A stretch of DNA of 51,980 nt from an uncultured Erysipelotrichaceae bacterium (GCA_902800945.1 CADCFX010000005.1:1-51980), one strand, 5' to 3'. Shown: positions 1 through 8,803, counted from the first letter of the stretch. Program-made: numbers and translations. Notes: a model not told the origin generated them from the letters alone.

Positions 1-28
1 TTAGTGTAAAACCATCATTCTTTTTCAT
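1..28 (-). CDS. Start of a second pilin-like gene, cut by window edge
   Basis: Reading leftward from the ATG at 28-26 gives MKKNDGFTL, identical in sequence to the start of the large pilin-like gene at 135-3248, with the same ribosome binding site and spacer upstream. Only nine codons and one base lie inside the window. The residues cover the prepilin peptidase site (G then FTL). It is probably a tandem paralogue of the next gene; how far the similarity goes cannot be seen here. Confidence 0.6.
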
Positions 29-87
29 TCACAACACCCTATCATCTACATAAATGTAACACATAATTCGACTTTAAACAATAGATT
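1..87. repeat. Direct repeat, copy A (exact match to 3221-3307)
   Basis: These 87 bases are identical to 3221-3307 in the same orientation; the match breaks at base 88 (a versus t) and cannot be followed left because the window starts here. On the minus strand the unit holds the last 14 bases of a gene ending like the 291-residue membrane protein, the 45-base spacer with a ribosome binding site (AGGGTG), and the first codons of a pilin-like gene. It looks like the junction of a tandem duplication. An assembly break at a repeat could give the same picture. Confidence 0.9.
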
Positions 88-117
88 AAATAAAAAAAGG
101 ATGATTAATATCATCCT
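88..117 (-). terminator. Intrinsic terminator of the large pilin-like gene
   Basis: A perfect 8-bp stem (98-105 with 110-117) and a TAAT loop is followed on the minus strand by a T-rich run (97-88). It lies 17 bases past the stop of the 135-3248 gene and directly before the duplicated pilin 5' unit, so the two pilin copies are probably separate transcripts. Confidence 0.8.
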
Positions 118-134
118 CAATAAATCTTGTATAA

Positions 135-3100
135 TTACCACCAAGAACAAACGCCATCCCCATCACAAACAGGGTGATTCTTTACACCGCAAGTATGCGA
201 ATTTCCCGTGGCCATATAATATGCACTATTATCACAGACCTCCCAGTCAGAGTAATATTTATTTCCATAATTTTTAGGGAAATTAGTAAGAAGAGCACCA
301 TTTGGAATATCTCCTGGAGGTAATTCATTCGTATTAAACCAGAACCAACGATAAGCACCATTCCAGTAAATATAATACCAACCATGCAATTGGCATCCTT
401 CACCAGGACACATATCCTTAGAATTATAAACAACCTTGTGAGTACTATTGCTATAATAAGTCCAGAAATAGTACCAATCAATAGTAGACGAATCATCATT
501 AATATAATATGTTCTAATATAAAACCTTAATACCCATCCTCTAGACCAATCTCTTTTCATAGTATATTGCGAACTATACAAATCAGAATTTGTAACAGGA
601 TATTTAATATGCTTATTTAAATTACAAAACGAACCAGTACATCCAGAAGCATTAACATCAACATCTATAGCGCCAAGAAGAACGGCAAATACTTTCCAAT
701 TTGTTGAATTCCCAGCTCCATCTTTGGCTTCAAGATTAAATACATAACCAGGATGGGCTCCATTAACCCGCAACCTATCATCTAGCTTATATGACCACGA
801 TGTCGTCTGTTCATTATTCTCTTTGCCAAGCTGATAATTACCATAAGTAATAGTTGTACCGCTATATCCAGAACCTCCTGTATCTGAAGCAGAAACAGAA
901 TTAATATACATTTGCGCTCCATCATTATTCGCACTATACAAATAATCAATTGAATTAATACTACCCGTTTTATTAAGAGTAAGATGGTTAAATGTAGGAG
1001 TGCATGTGCCGGCTAAATCATTTTTTATCCTTTGAATGCATGAATCTCTAGTTCCTTTCGTTAACTCATAATAACTGTTAGGGTAATTCCAAACGAAACT
1101 GCAACTGTTATTAGGCTGTAATTGACAATTCCAACTTCCAGTAGAATCCTTATAAATTGAGTTCCTATAATAATAAACCAAATTAGAAATCGTCGGAGCA
1201 ACAGTATCCCTCTTTACAGTCCTATCAGCAGGACACTGCGTACTATTTCCAGCATTATCATATACAGTCCCTGGAGATACAGCAGAACTATTCATATCGG
1301 TTTTAATAGTCCGTGTAACACTACCACTAGCATCATATGTATAATCCCCTGTATTGGCCACTTGTTTACATTTACTATGTGAATCAGTACAAGTTCCTTT
1401 TATTGTTACATTAGTATTTACCCATGAGCTACTACCACCAGAATTTGTACATGTTGGAGGAGTATTATCATATCTTACTAAAACTCCTCCAGTATTATCT
1501 GCTGCATTTTGTGCTTTATCTTTAATACTTTCTCCTTGTACCCAAATATAATAATCACCAGTCAAAGGACTACCAGATGAATATCCATTTACATCTGTAG
1601 TAAACGTCATCTTTCCATCTGTAATGGTCTTATTACTAGCATTTTTATAATTTGATATTGTTCCGCCTGTTATAGTAGTCCATTGAGTTGGAGGAGTACT
1701 ACTACTCGTCGACCATCCTACCTTGATACTATTAGCATCAGAATAGAAACCACTTCTATCATCTTGAACAGTTATATTAATAGTATGTTTCTGTTTATAT
1801 GTCCCGCAGTTATCACCACTATCGCATGTCACACTAACTGTTGGTTTATGCCAATCTACTCCAACAGATTTTAAACAATGATATATTGTTTTATCTTTTT
1901 CTAATCCTTGCAATCCCATGTAGTATTTCTTTAAATCTTTTTCACTAGTTATATCTACATAATCTGTTAATACTCCATTATTAGTATTACCATCAAAGAA
2001 CTTCGTTAACTTATTCTCTGCTGGCGGAGCACTTAATTGTCCTATAAAATATTTAACACCCATCGTTCCAATTGCTTGATTAGTAGTTCCTCTCACTCTA
2101 ACCGCTGTATTATACCATTCATATGCATTATTTAATTCTGTTTCATCTGTTTTATGTGCTTTCATCTGACAACTCTTATCAGCTGTTTCAAAATTAGATA
2201 CCGCAAGAGGTTCAGTAACCAACTCATTCCCTGCCTTATCGACAACTTTAATATAATACGTTGATTGTTCTCCATAAAAATGTGAATTATATCCAGCAAA
2301 CGAACCAGCACATTCTTCTATGCTATCTTTATTTGATTGATCATGAATAAATGGTGTCCCAGATGGGAAAGAACTATCTTTAGAACAATAGAATCCAGCC
2401 ACTCCACTACCATTCGCATCATCCAAATATAGTTTTACTTTTTTTGTAGAACCAATAGTTACATCGTTGGCAACAACTGCTCTAGCAGTTGGTACCTCTT
2501 TATCAACCCTAACTACAATCGTTCTACTATGTATTGATCCATCACTCATATTATAAGTAATTGTTACTTCACTATTAAACATTACCTGTACATCTTTAAT
2601 AGCTAGTTTATTATAATCTTCTTCATTATACACATTATCATCTACCGGTGTATTCTTTGGCTTAGTAATTGTTTGACCATCAAAATCATAACTAACACTA
2701 ACAAAGTCTGTATACACATCAGATCTAACTCTCAACACTATATCTTTATTAGTCCAAGCTGCTGTATTACCACTAATTGGAATACTTGTTTCAAGCTTGT
2801 TATTAGTTTCAGGCCACTCGAAAATAGAAACCCCAATTTGAAAATCAGCAAGCTCCTGTTCGGCAATATCACAATCTTTATTCTGCTCAGAATATTTAGC
2901 TATATAAATATCGTCCTCAATAGTTATTGTAATCAAATTACAAATCATATTATCATGGTTCAAAGGATTATTAACTTGCGCTAAACCATCAGCAGAAGAA
3001 GAATCAGGTTGCAAAAAACCTTGAGCAACCAACTTATTAACAGAAATAGTCGTACTATTCTTCAAATTTGTTTCTTTTGCAAACTTAATAGCCGCATCCT

Positions 3101-3248
3101 CTATCTCTTGCTTCTTAGATTCATAAGCCCTTTCCCTACTTCTCCTGGCCATAGAATTATATCCTGTAATCGCTGCTACAGCTAAAACAGCCATAATTGC
3201 TATTACAGCCAATAATTCAATTAGTGTAAAACCATCATTCTTTTTCAT
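135..3248 (-). CDS. Giant type IV pilin-like surface protein with Ig-like repeats
   Basis: The N-terminus is a type IV prepilin signal: a short basic leader ending at Gly6, then FTLIELLAVIAIMAVLAV with Glu at mature position 5 and a hydrophobic helix to about residue 28. Ordinary pilins have 120-200 residues; this protein has 1037. After a pilin-like segment (to about residue 150) come at least four Ig-like modules, roughly 250-345, 470-590, 595-680 and 685-855, each ending in a D-x-AGN-type motif and three opening with a P-T-type motif. The last 180 residues are rich in Trp, Tyr and Cys, with a Trp-Tyr cluster near 975 and a Cys-rich end. Family knowledge says the prepilin leader is cut by a PilD/ComC-type peptidase and the helix packs into a pilus or stays in the membrane; the modules suggest an adhesive tip. 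Function is inference. The AGGGTG ribosome binding site supports this start. Confidence 0.8.
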   Translation of the reverse strand: MKKNDGFTLIELLAVIAIMAVLAVAAITGYNSMARRSRERAYESKKQEIEDAAIKFAKETNLKNSTTISVNKLVAQGFLQPDSSSADGLAQVNNPLNHDNMICNLITITIEDDIYIAKYSEQNKDCDIAEQELADFQIGVSIFEWPETNNKLETSIPISGNTAAWTNKDIVLRVRSDVYTDFVSVSYDFDGQTITKPKNTPVDDNVYNEEDYNKLAIKDVQVMFNSEVTITYNMSDGSIHSRTIVVRVDKEVPTARAVVANDVTIGSTKKVKLYLDDANGSGVAGFYCSKDSSFPSGTPFIHDQSNKDSIEECAGSFAGYNSHFYGEQSTYYIKVVDKAGNELVTEPLAVSNFETADKSCQMKAHKTDETELNNAYEWYNTAVRVRGTTNQAIGTMGVKYFIGQLSAPPAENKLTKFFDGNTNNGVLTDYVDITSEKDLKKYYMGLQGLEKDKTIYHCLKSVGVDWHKPTVSVTCDSGDNCGTYKQKHTINITVQDDRSGFYSDANSIKVGWSTSSSTPPTQWTTITGGTISNYKNASNKTITDGKMTFTTDVNGYSSGSPLTGDYYIWVQGESIKDKAQNAADNTGGVLVRYDNTPPTCTNSGGSSSWVNTNVTIKGTCTDSHSKCKQVANTGDYTYDASGSVTRTIKTDMNSSAVSPGTVYDNAGNSTQCPADRTVKRDTVAPTISNLVYYYRNSIYKDSTGSWNCQLQPNNSCSFVWNYPNSYYELTKGTRDSCIQRIKNDLAGTCTPTFNHLTLNKTGSINSIDYLYSANNDGAQMYINSVSASDTGGSGYSGTTITYGNYQLGKENNEQTTSWSYKLDDRLRVNGAHPGYVFNLEAKDGAGNSTNWKVFAVLLGAIDVDVNASGCTGSFCNLNKHIKYPVTNSDLYSSQYTMKRDWSRGWVLRFYIRTYYINDDSSTIDWYYFWTYYSNSTHKVVYNSKDMCPGEGCQLHGWYYIYWNGAYRWFWFNTNELPPGDIPNGALLTNFPKNYGNKYYSDWEVCDNSAYYMATGNSHTCGVKNHPVCDGDGVCSWW

Positions 3249-3307
3249 TCACAACACCCTATCATCTACATAAATGTAACACATAATTCGACTTTAAACA
3301 ATAGATT
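3221..3307. repeat. Direct repeat, copy B (exact match to 1-87)
   Basis: This is the intact copy of the 87-base repeat. It covers the end of the 291-residue membrane protein gene, the spacer with its ribosome binding site, and the first nine codons of the giant pilin-like gene. The distance between copies is 3220 bases, which is one pilin gene plus its terminator. Confidence 0.9.
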
Positions 3308-4169
3308 TAGTATAAACTCTGATCGTATACTCTCTTTTTTTACCATCTTTAGACACTATTACAAACTCTGTTTTTCCACCCCTAACAAAGCTCATATTTA
3401 CACAATACTCATCTAATCCACTTTCATATTTAATTCTAGCTTCACCATAGTTTTTATCTTTTAAATACACTTTATCAGTCTTTTTAACCTCATAATTATC
3501 TCCTCCAAAAAACTGAATATCATAAACTTTCGGTTTAAGAACCGCCATCGCAGTAAACACTAGAACAATAACAAGTCCTACTCCCGCACCAATATATTTA
3601 ATATTTTTATTCTTAAATATAAACAATGGATATACTATTATTGTTACTACACAAAAAATCGCTGATAATAAATGAGAAGGAAAAAGAAAAACTAACTCTT
3701 TTAAAAACCCTGAATAATGAAAGCCAAGAAAAAACATCATAGGCAGTAGTATTAACAACCCCCACCATTTATCTTTCTTCATATAATAACCAATAAAACC
3801 CATAGGAACACATGCAATAGTTGGCAATACCCAAAATCTATAGTACGTCATCAATAGACTTGAGTGATTTACTACATCTTGAACAATATAAATAAGAGGT
3901 TGACTAATTAAAAAGAAAACAAAACATTTTAATGCTGAGTCTTTGGGTGATTCACTATTCACAATAATAACAATACCAAATAATATCCATACCTCAAACG
4001 AAATACAAATATCCCTTAATGATGTATTCAAGGTGGCAGGAATCAAAGCTATAACACCACAATAAACACCTATTAAAATCGCCGCAATTATTATCCTAAG
4101 CCAGGTTAATTTTATACCGCCAAATATTCCTTTTCTATCTTCAGCCTTATCATTTTTTACACCCTTCAT
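3294..4169 (-). CDS. Polytopic membrane protein with C-terminal beta domain, unknown
   Basis: The first 212 or so residues form about seven hydrophobic segments with short loops, following a short basic cytoplasmic start. The last 80 residues are soluble, with alternating beta-like sequence ending in a pattern (S-K-D-G-K-K-R-E-Y-T-I-R-V) typical of cadherin-like beta-sandwich domains; a similar ending occurs in the surface protein at 50615-51980. No catalytic motif was recognised. AAAGGAGAG stands six bases before the ATG. It follows thiI by 14 bases and so probably shares its transcript. The product is probably an envelope protein; its job is unknown. Confidence 0.7.
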   Translation of the reverse strand: MKGVKNDKAEDRKGIFGGIKLTWLRIIIAAILIGVYCGVIALIPATLNTSLRDICISFEVWILFGIVIIVNSESPKDSALKCFVFFLISQPLIYIVQDVVNHSSLLMTYYRFWVLPTIACVPMGFIGYYMKKDKWWGLLILLPMMFFLGFHYSGFLKELVFLFPSHLLSAIFCVVTIIVYPLFIFKNKNIKYIGAGVGLVIVLVFTAMAVLKPKVYDIQFFGGDNYEVKKTDKVYLKDKNYGEARIKYESGLDEYCVNMSFVRGGKTEFVIVSKDGKKREYTIRVYTKSIV

Positions 4170-4183
4170 ATAAATCTCTCCTT

Positions 4184-5371
4184 TTATAATAATTCACTAA
4201 ATTTATTATCATCATTATCGGATATTCTTATTATATCATCATTTTTAATTGCTTCACTAATCAATGTTTCATAATCTATTAATTTTTCATATTCTTCACA
4301 CTTGTCATGCTCAGGATTAATAACGGGATGCTTAGGGACAAATATAGTGCAGCAATCCTCATACGGCTCAATACTTATATTATAAGTATCAATTTGTTCA
4401 CTAATTTTAATAATATCCAATTTATCAAAACAAGCAAGAGGTCTAATAACAGGCATTCTTACAACCTCATTAATAACCCCCATACTACTAAGAGTCTGTG
4501 AAGCCACCTGTCCAATACTTTCACCATTAATCAATATTTTGCATTTGTTTCTTCTTGCAATTCTTTCGCTTATTCTATACATCATCCTTCTCATAATAGT
4601 TATTAAATAATCATGAGGAATATTTCTATATATTGCTTCCTGTATTTTGGTAAAATTAATTACATGTAGCTTTATATCATTGTTATATAAAGCCAATCTT
4701 TTTGCCAAATTAATAACTTTATTTTTGGCTTCTATACTAGTATGAGGAGGACTTTCAAAATATAAAGCTTCTATCTTAACGCCTCTTTTAATAGCCATAT
4801 AGCCAGCCACGGGAGAATCTATCCCCCCACTTAACATCAATAAGCCCTTTCCAGCCGAAGTAACAGGATATCCACCTAATCCTTTTTCACCATTAAAATA
4901 AAAATATATAGCGTTTAATCTTATTTCTATATTAATAGTTAAATCAGGATTATGTACATCTACCTTTTTATTTTGCATGTTTTTTAGAATAATCGCCCCA
5001 ACTATTCTACTAACCTCCATCGATTCCCTCGGATATTTCTTATTGCTTCTCTTTGTAGTAACCCTAAAAGAATTAAAATTATAATCTTTAACTTTGTCTA
5101 ATACTCTTCTTCCCAATTCATCAATGTCTTCACTATAATCCATCTTAAAAACTATATTATATTCATGTATACCAGCCACATACTGTAATCTCTCTACAAC
5201 TTTGTCTATTTCTCTAGTTTTTACAAACATTCTTCCCTTATCAAACTCTATCTCAACATCATACTTATCTAATGCGAATTCCACATTCTTTTTTAACTGC
5301 TTCAAAAATAAGTTTATATTGTCTTTTTTAGTGCTTAATTCCCCATATTTAATCATTATTAACTTTTCCAT
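4184..5371 (-). CDS. thiI: tRNA 4-thiouridine synthase ThiI
   Basis: ThiI adenylates and thiolates U8 of tRNA, and in many bacteria also supplies sulfur for thiazole. The protein shows the N-terminal ferredoxin-like part, a THUMP domain, and the PP-loop LSGGIDSPVAGY about 180 residues in. Near the C-terminus lies PYEDCCTIFVP, the conserved Cys region of the short ThiI type. It lacks the C-terminal rhodanese domain of the E. coli enzyme, as in Bacillus. The chosen ATG (MEKLIMIKYGE) follows a GGTGAT site; an ATG five codons upstream has none. Partner genes for sulfur handling lie just upstream: a rhodanese lipoprotein and a NifZ-like protein, but the latter seems inactive, so the sulfur donor may be another desulfurase. 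Confidence 0.95.
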   Translation of the reverse strand: MEKLIMIKYGELSTKKDNINLFLKQLKKNVEFALDKYDVEIEFDKGRMFVKTREIDKVVERLQYVAGIHEYNIVFKMDYSEDIDELGRRVLDKVKDYNFNSFRVTTKRSNKKYPRESMEVSRIVGAIILKNMQNKKVDVHNPDLTINIEIRLNAIYFYFNGEKGLGGYPVTSAGKGLLMLSGGIDSPVAGYMAIKRGVKIEALYFESPPHTSIEAKNKVINLAKRLALYNNDIKLHVINFTKIQEAIYRNIPHDYLITIMRRMMYRISERIARRNKCKILINGESIGQVASQTLSSMGVINEVVRMPVIRPLACFDKLDIIKISEQIDTYNISIEPYEDCCTIFVPKHPVINPEHDKCEEYEKLIDYETLISEAIKNDDIIRISDNDDNKFSELL

Positions 5372-5403
5372 ACTATCACCACACATAAGTTAATCACATT
5401 TCA

Positions 5404-5431
5404 ATTATATCCCATTAATTATTGAATGCAA
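5404..5431 (-). promoter_or_regulatory. Sigma-A-type promoter for thiI
   Basis: On the minus strand TTGCAT (5431-5426) and TATAAT (5409-5404) are 16 bases apart, about 35 bases before the thiI start and just after the terminator of the preceding gene. Confidence 0.6.
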
Positions 5432-5452
5432 GAAAAAGAGATTGAATCTCTT
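5431..5452 (-). terminator. Terminator after the rhodanese gene
   Basis: A 7-bp stem (AAGAGAT with ATCTCTT, loop of three) is followed by a run of T on the minus strand. It starts at the stop codon of the rhodanese gene. Confidence 0.7.
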
Positions 5453-5822
5453 AACTACAATTATTAATACTTCCCAAATCATAAATATGCGTATAACCAG
5501 CTTCATTCAAGCTCTTCGCTGCTAGCGCACTTCTTTTCCCACTTTTACAATAAACTACTATCACAGCATCTTTATCAACAGCATAATTATCTATCTCTTC
5601 AATTATTTTAGTATAAGGAATATTTATCGCTCCTTCTAAATGGCTCTCATCATACTCTTCTTTTTCCCTTACATCAATTATTAATCCTTGATCTGCTTGT
5701 AACTCTAATGCCTTTTCACAACTAACACTTGTTATGCCCCCCGCCAATTCTTTCTTTTCAGCATTCTTACCACAACCACATAACAAAAGCATTAAACTAA
5801 AAACTATCATTATCTTTTTCAT
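5451..5822 (-). CDS. Rhodanese-domain lipoprotein
   Basis: After MKKIMIVF and a hydrophobic stretch comes LLLCGCG, a plausible lipobox, so the protein is probably lipidated and held outside the membrane. One rhodanese domain follows: DVREKEEYDESHLEGAINIP, then the active loop CKSGKR with the sulfur-carrying Cys. Rhodaneses move sulfur through a Cys persulfide. The start at 5822 has a strong AGGGAG site; an upstream in-frame start would put extra residues before the signal. It overlaps the NifZ-like gene by 26 bases, so the two are co-translated. A secreted rhodanese beside thiI is unexpected: ThiI works in the cytoplasm, so the link may be operon position only. Confidence 0.85.
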   Translation of the reverse strand: MKKIMIVFSLMLLLCGCGKNAEKKELAGGITSVSCEKALELQADQGLIIDVREKEEYDESHLEGAINIPYTKIIEEIDNYAVDKDAVIVVYCKSGKRSALAAKSLNEAGYTHIYDLGSINNCS

Positions 5823-6903
5823 AATTAATCTCCCTCTCATAATAAATATTATCAAATACTTCTAAAAAATAATCAATATCTTTATAACTCACTAACTGAG
5901 ATAAACCAATTCTAATACTCGTTAAACTCCTTAATTTATCACCATACACAGCCATAACACTAGTACTTAAATCACTATTATCATTAACATTACTTATATA
6001 TATCTCATAATCATTAATACTATCTATAATATTCTTAGTACATATATTCATTAAACTAATACTAATTATATGAGGAATACTATATTTATTATTATTAATT
6101 AATAAACCTTTATATCCTCGTAGTTTATTAATTATTCTCTCATTTAAATCTCTAACTTTCTTATCCCATTCCACTAAATAAGTCATATTTATTTCCACCA
6201 TTTTAGCTAAAGCCACTATACTAGGTAAATCAACACTATATTTATTGGTTATTTTCAAGCCTTTTCCTTTAAATACAATCCCCTTTCCTTTAATTCCATA
6301 AGCATTATCACTTATTATCATGCCTATATCTATATCTTTAAAACTAACATTTACCCTTCCAAAAGCATAACTCAAATCAGAAAATAATAAGACTTTACTA
6401 TCTTCCTGTTTAATAGACTGTTTTATACTTTTAATCGGTTGTCTAATTCCTAACTCACCATTAACATAGGAAATAAAAACCATATAAGTATGTTCATTAA
6501 TTAAATCCTTCAAATCATTTAAATCTATCAATCCCTCTTCATTATTATTAACATAGTCTATAACATACCCATTTTTTTCTAACACCCTAATAAATTCATA
6601 CATATAAGGATCTTCAAGCTTAGATACAATAATTCTATTTCTTCCACTATTATTACTATTAATAATATCCAATAATACATCATAATTTCTATCAAATCCA
6701 CTAGTCAATATTATTTCTTCTTTATTAACTCCCAATAAACTAGCGATTTCTCCCAATGAAGTACTATACAGATGATTACTCCTTATTCCTATATCATTAG
6801 AACTTGATATCCTATTATAGTATTCTAAAGAAGCCCTAGAATAAGCTTTTAAAACCTCTTCATCAACAGGTGTTGATGAAGCATAATCTAAATACACCAT
6901 CAT
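5797..6903 (-). CDS. NifZ/NifS-like protein lacking PLP lysine and catalytic cysteine
   Basis: The fold is clearly that of class V aminotransferase cysteine desulfurases: YLDYASSTPVDEEV at the start, SYVNGELGIRQPI mid-protein, and SIRIGLSQLVSYKDI near the end. Yet the key residues are gone. The His that stacks on PLP (E-H-P in the family) is Asp (LEDPYMYE); the D-x-x-Q pair is D-x-x-Y; the S-x-H-K PLP lysine motif reads SDNAYGIKGKG with no His-Lys; and the segment where the active Cys should lie (YISNVNDNSDLSTS) has no Cys. The reading frame is intact. Its place between thiI and ezrA matches Bacillus nifZ. It is probably a pseudoenzyme that keeps a scaffold or partner role, or an early decaying gene. 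ATG 6903 follows AGAGAG; the next ATG (6900) is also possible. Confidence 0.8.
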   Translation of the reverse strand: MMVYLDYASSTPVDEEVLKAYSRASLEYYNRISSSNDIGIRSNHLYSTSLGEIASLLGVNKEEIILTSGFDRNYDVLLDIINSNNSGRNRIIVSKLEDPYMYEFIRVLEKNGYVIDYVNNNEEGLIDLNDLKDLINEHTYMVFISYVNGELGIRQPIKSIKQSIKQEDSKVLLFSDLSYAFGRVNVSFKDIDIGMIISDNAYGIKGKGIVFKGKGLKITNKYSVDLPSIVALAKMVEINMTYLVEWDKKVRDLNERIINKLRGYKGLLINNNKYSIPHIISISLMNICTKNIIDSINDYEIYISNVNDNSDLSTSVMAVYGDKLRSLTSIRIGLSQLVSYKDIDYFLEVFDNIYYEREINYEKDNDSF

Positions 6904-6915
6904 TATCACTCTCTT

Positions 6916-6944
6916 CAAAAAATAAGAATGTTACCATTCTTATT
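6916..6944 (-). terminator. Terminator of ezrA
   Basis: A 10-bp stem (AATAAGAATG with CATTCTTATT, loop GTAA) followed by TTTTTT on the minus strand overlaps the ezrA stop codon. Confidence 0.85.
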
Positions 6945-8658
6945 TCAAACCATTCAATAGCTTTTCTGAAACCCCAGGCTCTATATTATTAAGAGCCCCC
7001 ATGGTAGATTCCAAAGATTTTTTATATTCTCCCTTATAGAAGAAATCTTCAGATTCTTTCAAAGCCTCATTCATCCCCTTATTAACTGTTCTATAACGAT
7101 TCCCATAAACAACCGCCATTTCAGCCATTGCAGCAGTCTTAACCACTTGATTCGCTGTATTATAAACCTTTAAAACCAAGTCCCTAGCAGTATCCACTCT
7201 TATGTTAAGAGTCTTAATACTTATAGGTTGCATATTTAACTCTCTTATCATTTCTTCAACTGCAGCTTCAGCCTCTTCTACTTGAACATAATATTTATGA
7301 GGAATAACAGGCAAATTATAAGAACTAATCTTATCTTTTCCCTTCCTCATTATTTCTGTAATCTCTACCAACTGTTCTCTGGCTCTTGACTCATCTTCTT
7401 CTAATCCGCCAAGATTATGAAGAGCCCCATCCAACTTTTCCTCAGTTCTAGACAATCTAGCGCTTAAAGCTTCCATCTCTTTACCTAACCTAGTATAAGC
7501 AAAAGATCCAGTTCTATGAGCGTTAATGATTTCATCATAATCCTTTTTTATTGCACTTACTTCTTGTTTAATTACTTCAATAACTTTCACATCATCATCA
7601 GATAAATCATAGCTATATTTTATAACATCTAATTTTCTATACAAACTATTATTTACCTTCTCAATTTTATTAGCTCTAACAATTATCTTTCTAGTATATT
7701 CGTCAAAAATCTTCTTAGCATTCTTCTCTTCGTCAAAATTAGTATATAGATTATCAAAATAATCTAATATAGTTTTTAAATCCTGAGTACTATCCTCTAC
7801 ATTCAATACATTAAGTTTATCAAAAATATCAGATATCTTTTTATTAGACTCTTCTATATTATATTCCAAATTTAAATAATCTAGATTATACCCTTCTTTT
7901 ACCATCCTATTATAAACATTTCTAATATCTTCCACCTTACTAGGTATCAAATTTTTGCCTAAAAGAATAATCGAAGGAGCTTCACCAATTATGATTTTTA
8001 AATTACCAATAATATCCGAAATCCCCTTTACTATCTTACCGACTTCTTCATAGCTATTATTCTCCATAGCTACCTCAAAAGCCGCAAATAATTTGTCTAC
8101 ATTTTCAAATTGTAATTCTAAAGAATCACTAACTTCTCTGTAATCATTTTTATTATTATTATACTTGTTTATAATTTCTCTATACTCAGTTTTTAATTTT
8201 ATAATACTATCCCTATTTTTTTCTTCAGACAAAGTAATATCCTTTATCTCATCCAGCAAAAAGTTAGTCTTAGTTTTAACATAATATATCTCCAACTCTA
8301 CTGGAGCAATCTTCTCATCCAAGGAAGAATAATCCTTATCATTAAATAAATCCTCTATTTCAATTAATTCATCAGTAATTCTAGGAACATCTTTGTCCTT
8401 AATTTCATTAAAACGTTCCTTCCAATCTTCTAGCTTTTCTTGCATTCTGTCATTATTACTTATTAACGCTTCTACTTTATGTATTTCGCTTAGTATTGCC
8501 GATGATATAATTAGATTCTTTTCTCTTTCTAAAGCATTTATTTCTCTTCTATATCTTTTCTTTTCGTTATTATTAATGATATTTAGAACTATTATCAATA
8601 TTATGATACTTACTATATAAAACGTAACTCCAGCAAGTATATAAGCTGTATGACTCAT
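6940..8658 (-). CDS. ezrA: Septation ring formation regulator EzrA
   Basis: EzrA is a membrane-anchored coiled-coil protein that binds FtsZ, prevents extra Z-rings and links FtsZ to PBP1. Here a single N-terminal membrane helix (about residues 7-28) is followed by a basic stretch and over 500 residues of charged heptad-like helix, ending in the conserved region around YRTVNKGMNEAL and the SEDFFYKGEYKKSLE motif. The length (572) fits the family (about 560-570). AGGAGG stands before the ATG. The cytoplasmic partner GpsB is encoded at 30.5 kb in this window. The neighbour order thiI-nifZ-ezrA is as in Bacillus. Confidence 0.95.
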   Translation of the reverse strand: MSHTAYILAGVTFYIVSIIILIIVLNIINNNEKKRYRREINALEREKNLIISSAILSEIHKVEALISNNDRMQEKLEDWKERFNEIKDKDVPRITDELIEIEDLFNDKDYSSLDEKIAPVELEIYYVKTKTNFLLDEIKDITLSEEKNRDSIIKLKTEYREIINKYNNNKNDYREVSDSLELQFENVDKLFAAFEVAMENNSYEEVGKIVKGISDIIGNLKIIIGEAPSIILLGKNLIPSKVEDIRNVYNRMVKEGYNLDYLNLEYNIEESNKKISDIFDKLNVLNVEDSTQDLKTILDYFDNLYTNFDEEKNAKKIFDEYTRKIIVRANKIEKVNNSLYRKLDVIKYSYDLSDDDVKVIEVIKQEVSAIKKDYDEIINAHRTGSFAYTRLGKEMEALSARLSRTEEKLDGALHNLGGLEEDESRAREQLVEITEIMRKGKDKISSYNLPVIPHKYYVQVEEAEAAVEEMIRELNMQPISIKTLNIRVDTARDLVLKVYNTANQVVKTAAMAEMAVVYGNRYRTVNKGMNEALKESEDFFYKGEYKKSLESTMGALNNIEPGVSEKLLNGLK

Positions 8659-8747
8659 AATATTCCTCCTATTCTAAATAATCTATAAATATATTATCAC
8701 AATTTTATTATAAAATATACCCGAAATAGTAACAAAAAAGCAAAATT

Positions 8748-8775
8748 TTGAAAAAGCAAAGGCTCGTGCTATACT
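8748..8775 (+). promoter_or_regulatory. Promoter of the small secreted protein gene
   Basis: TTGAAA (8748-8753), a 16-base spacer, then TATACT (8770-8775), 28 bases before the ATG. Confidence 0.65.
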
Positions 8776-8803
8776 AAATTGCACCAGAGGAAGAGGTGGA
8801 AAT

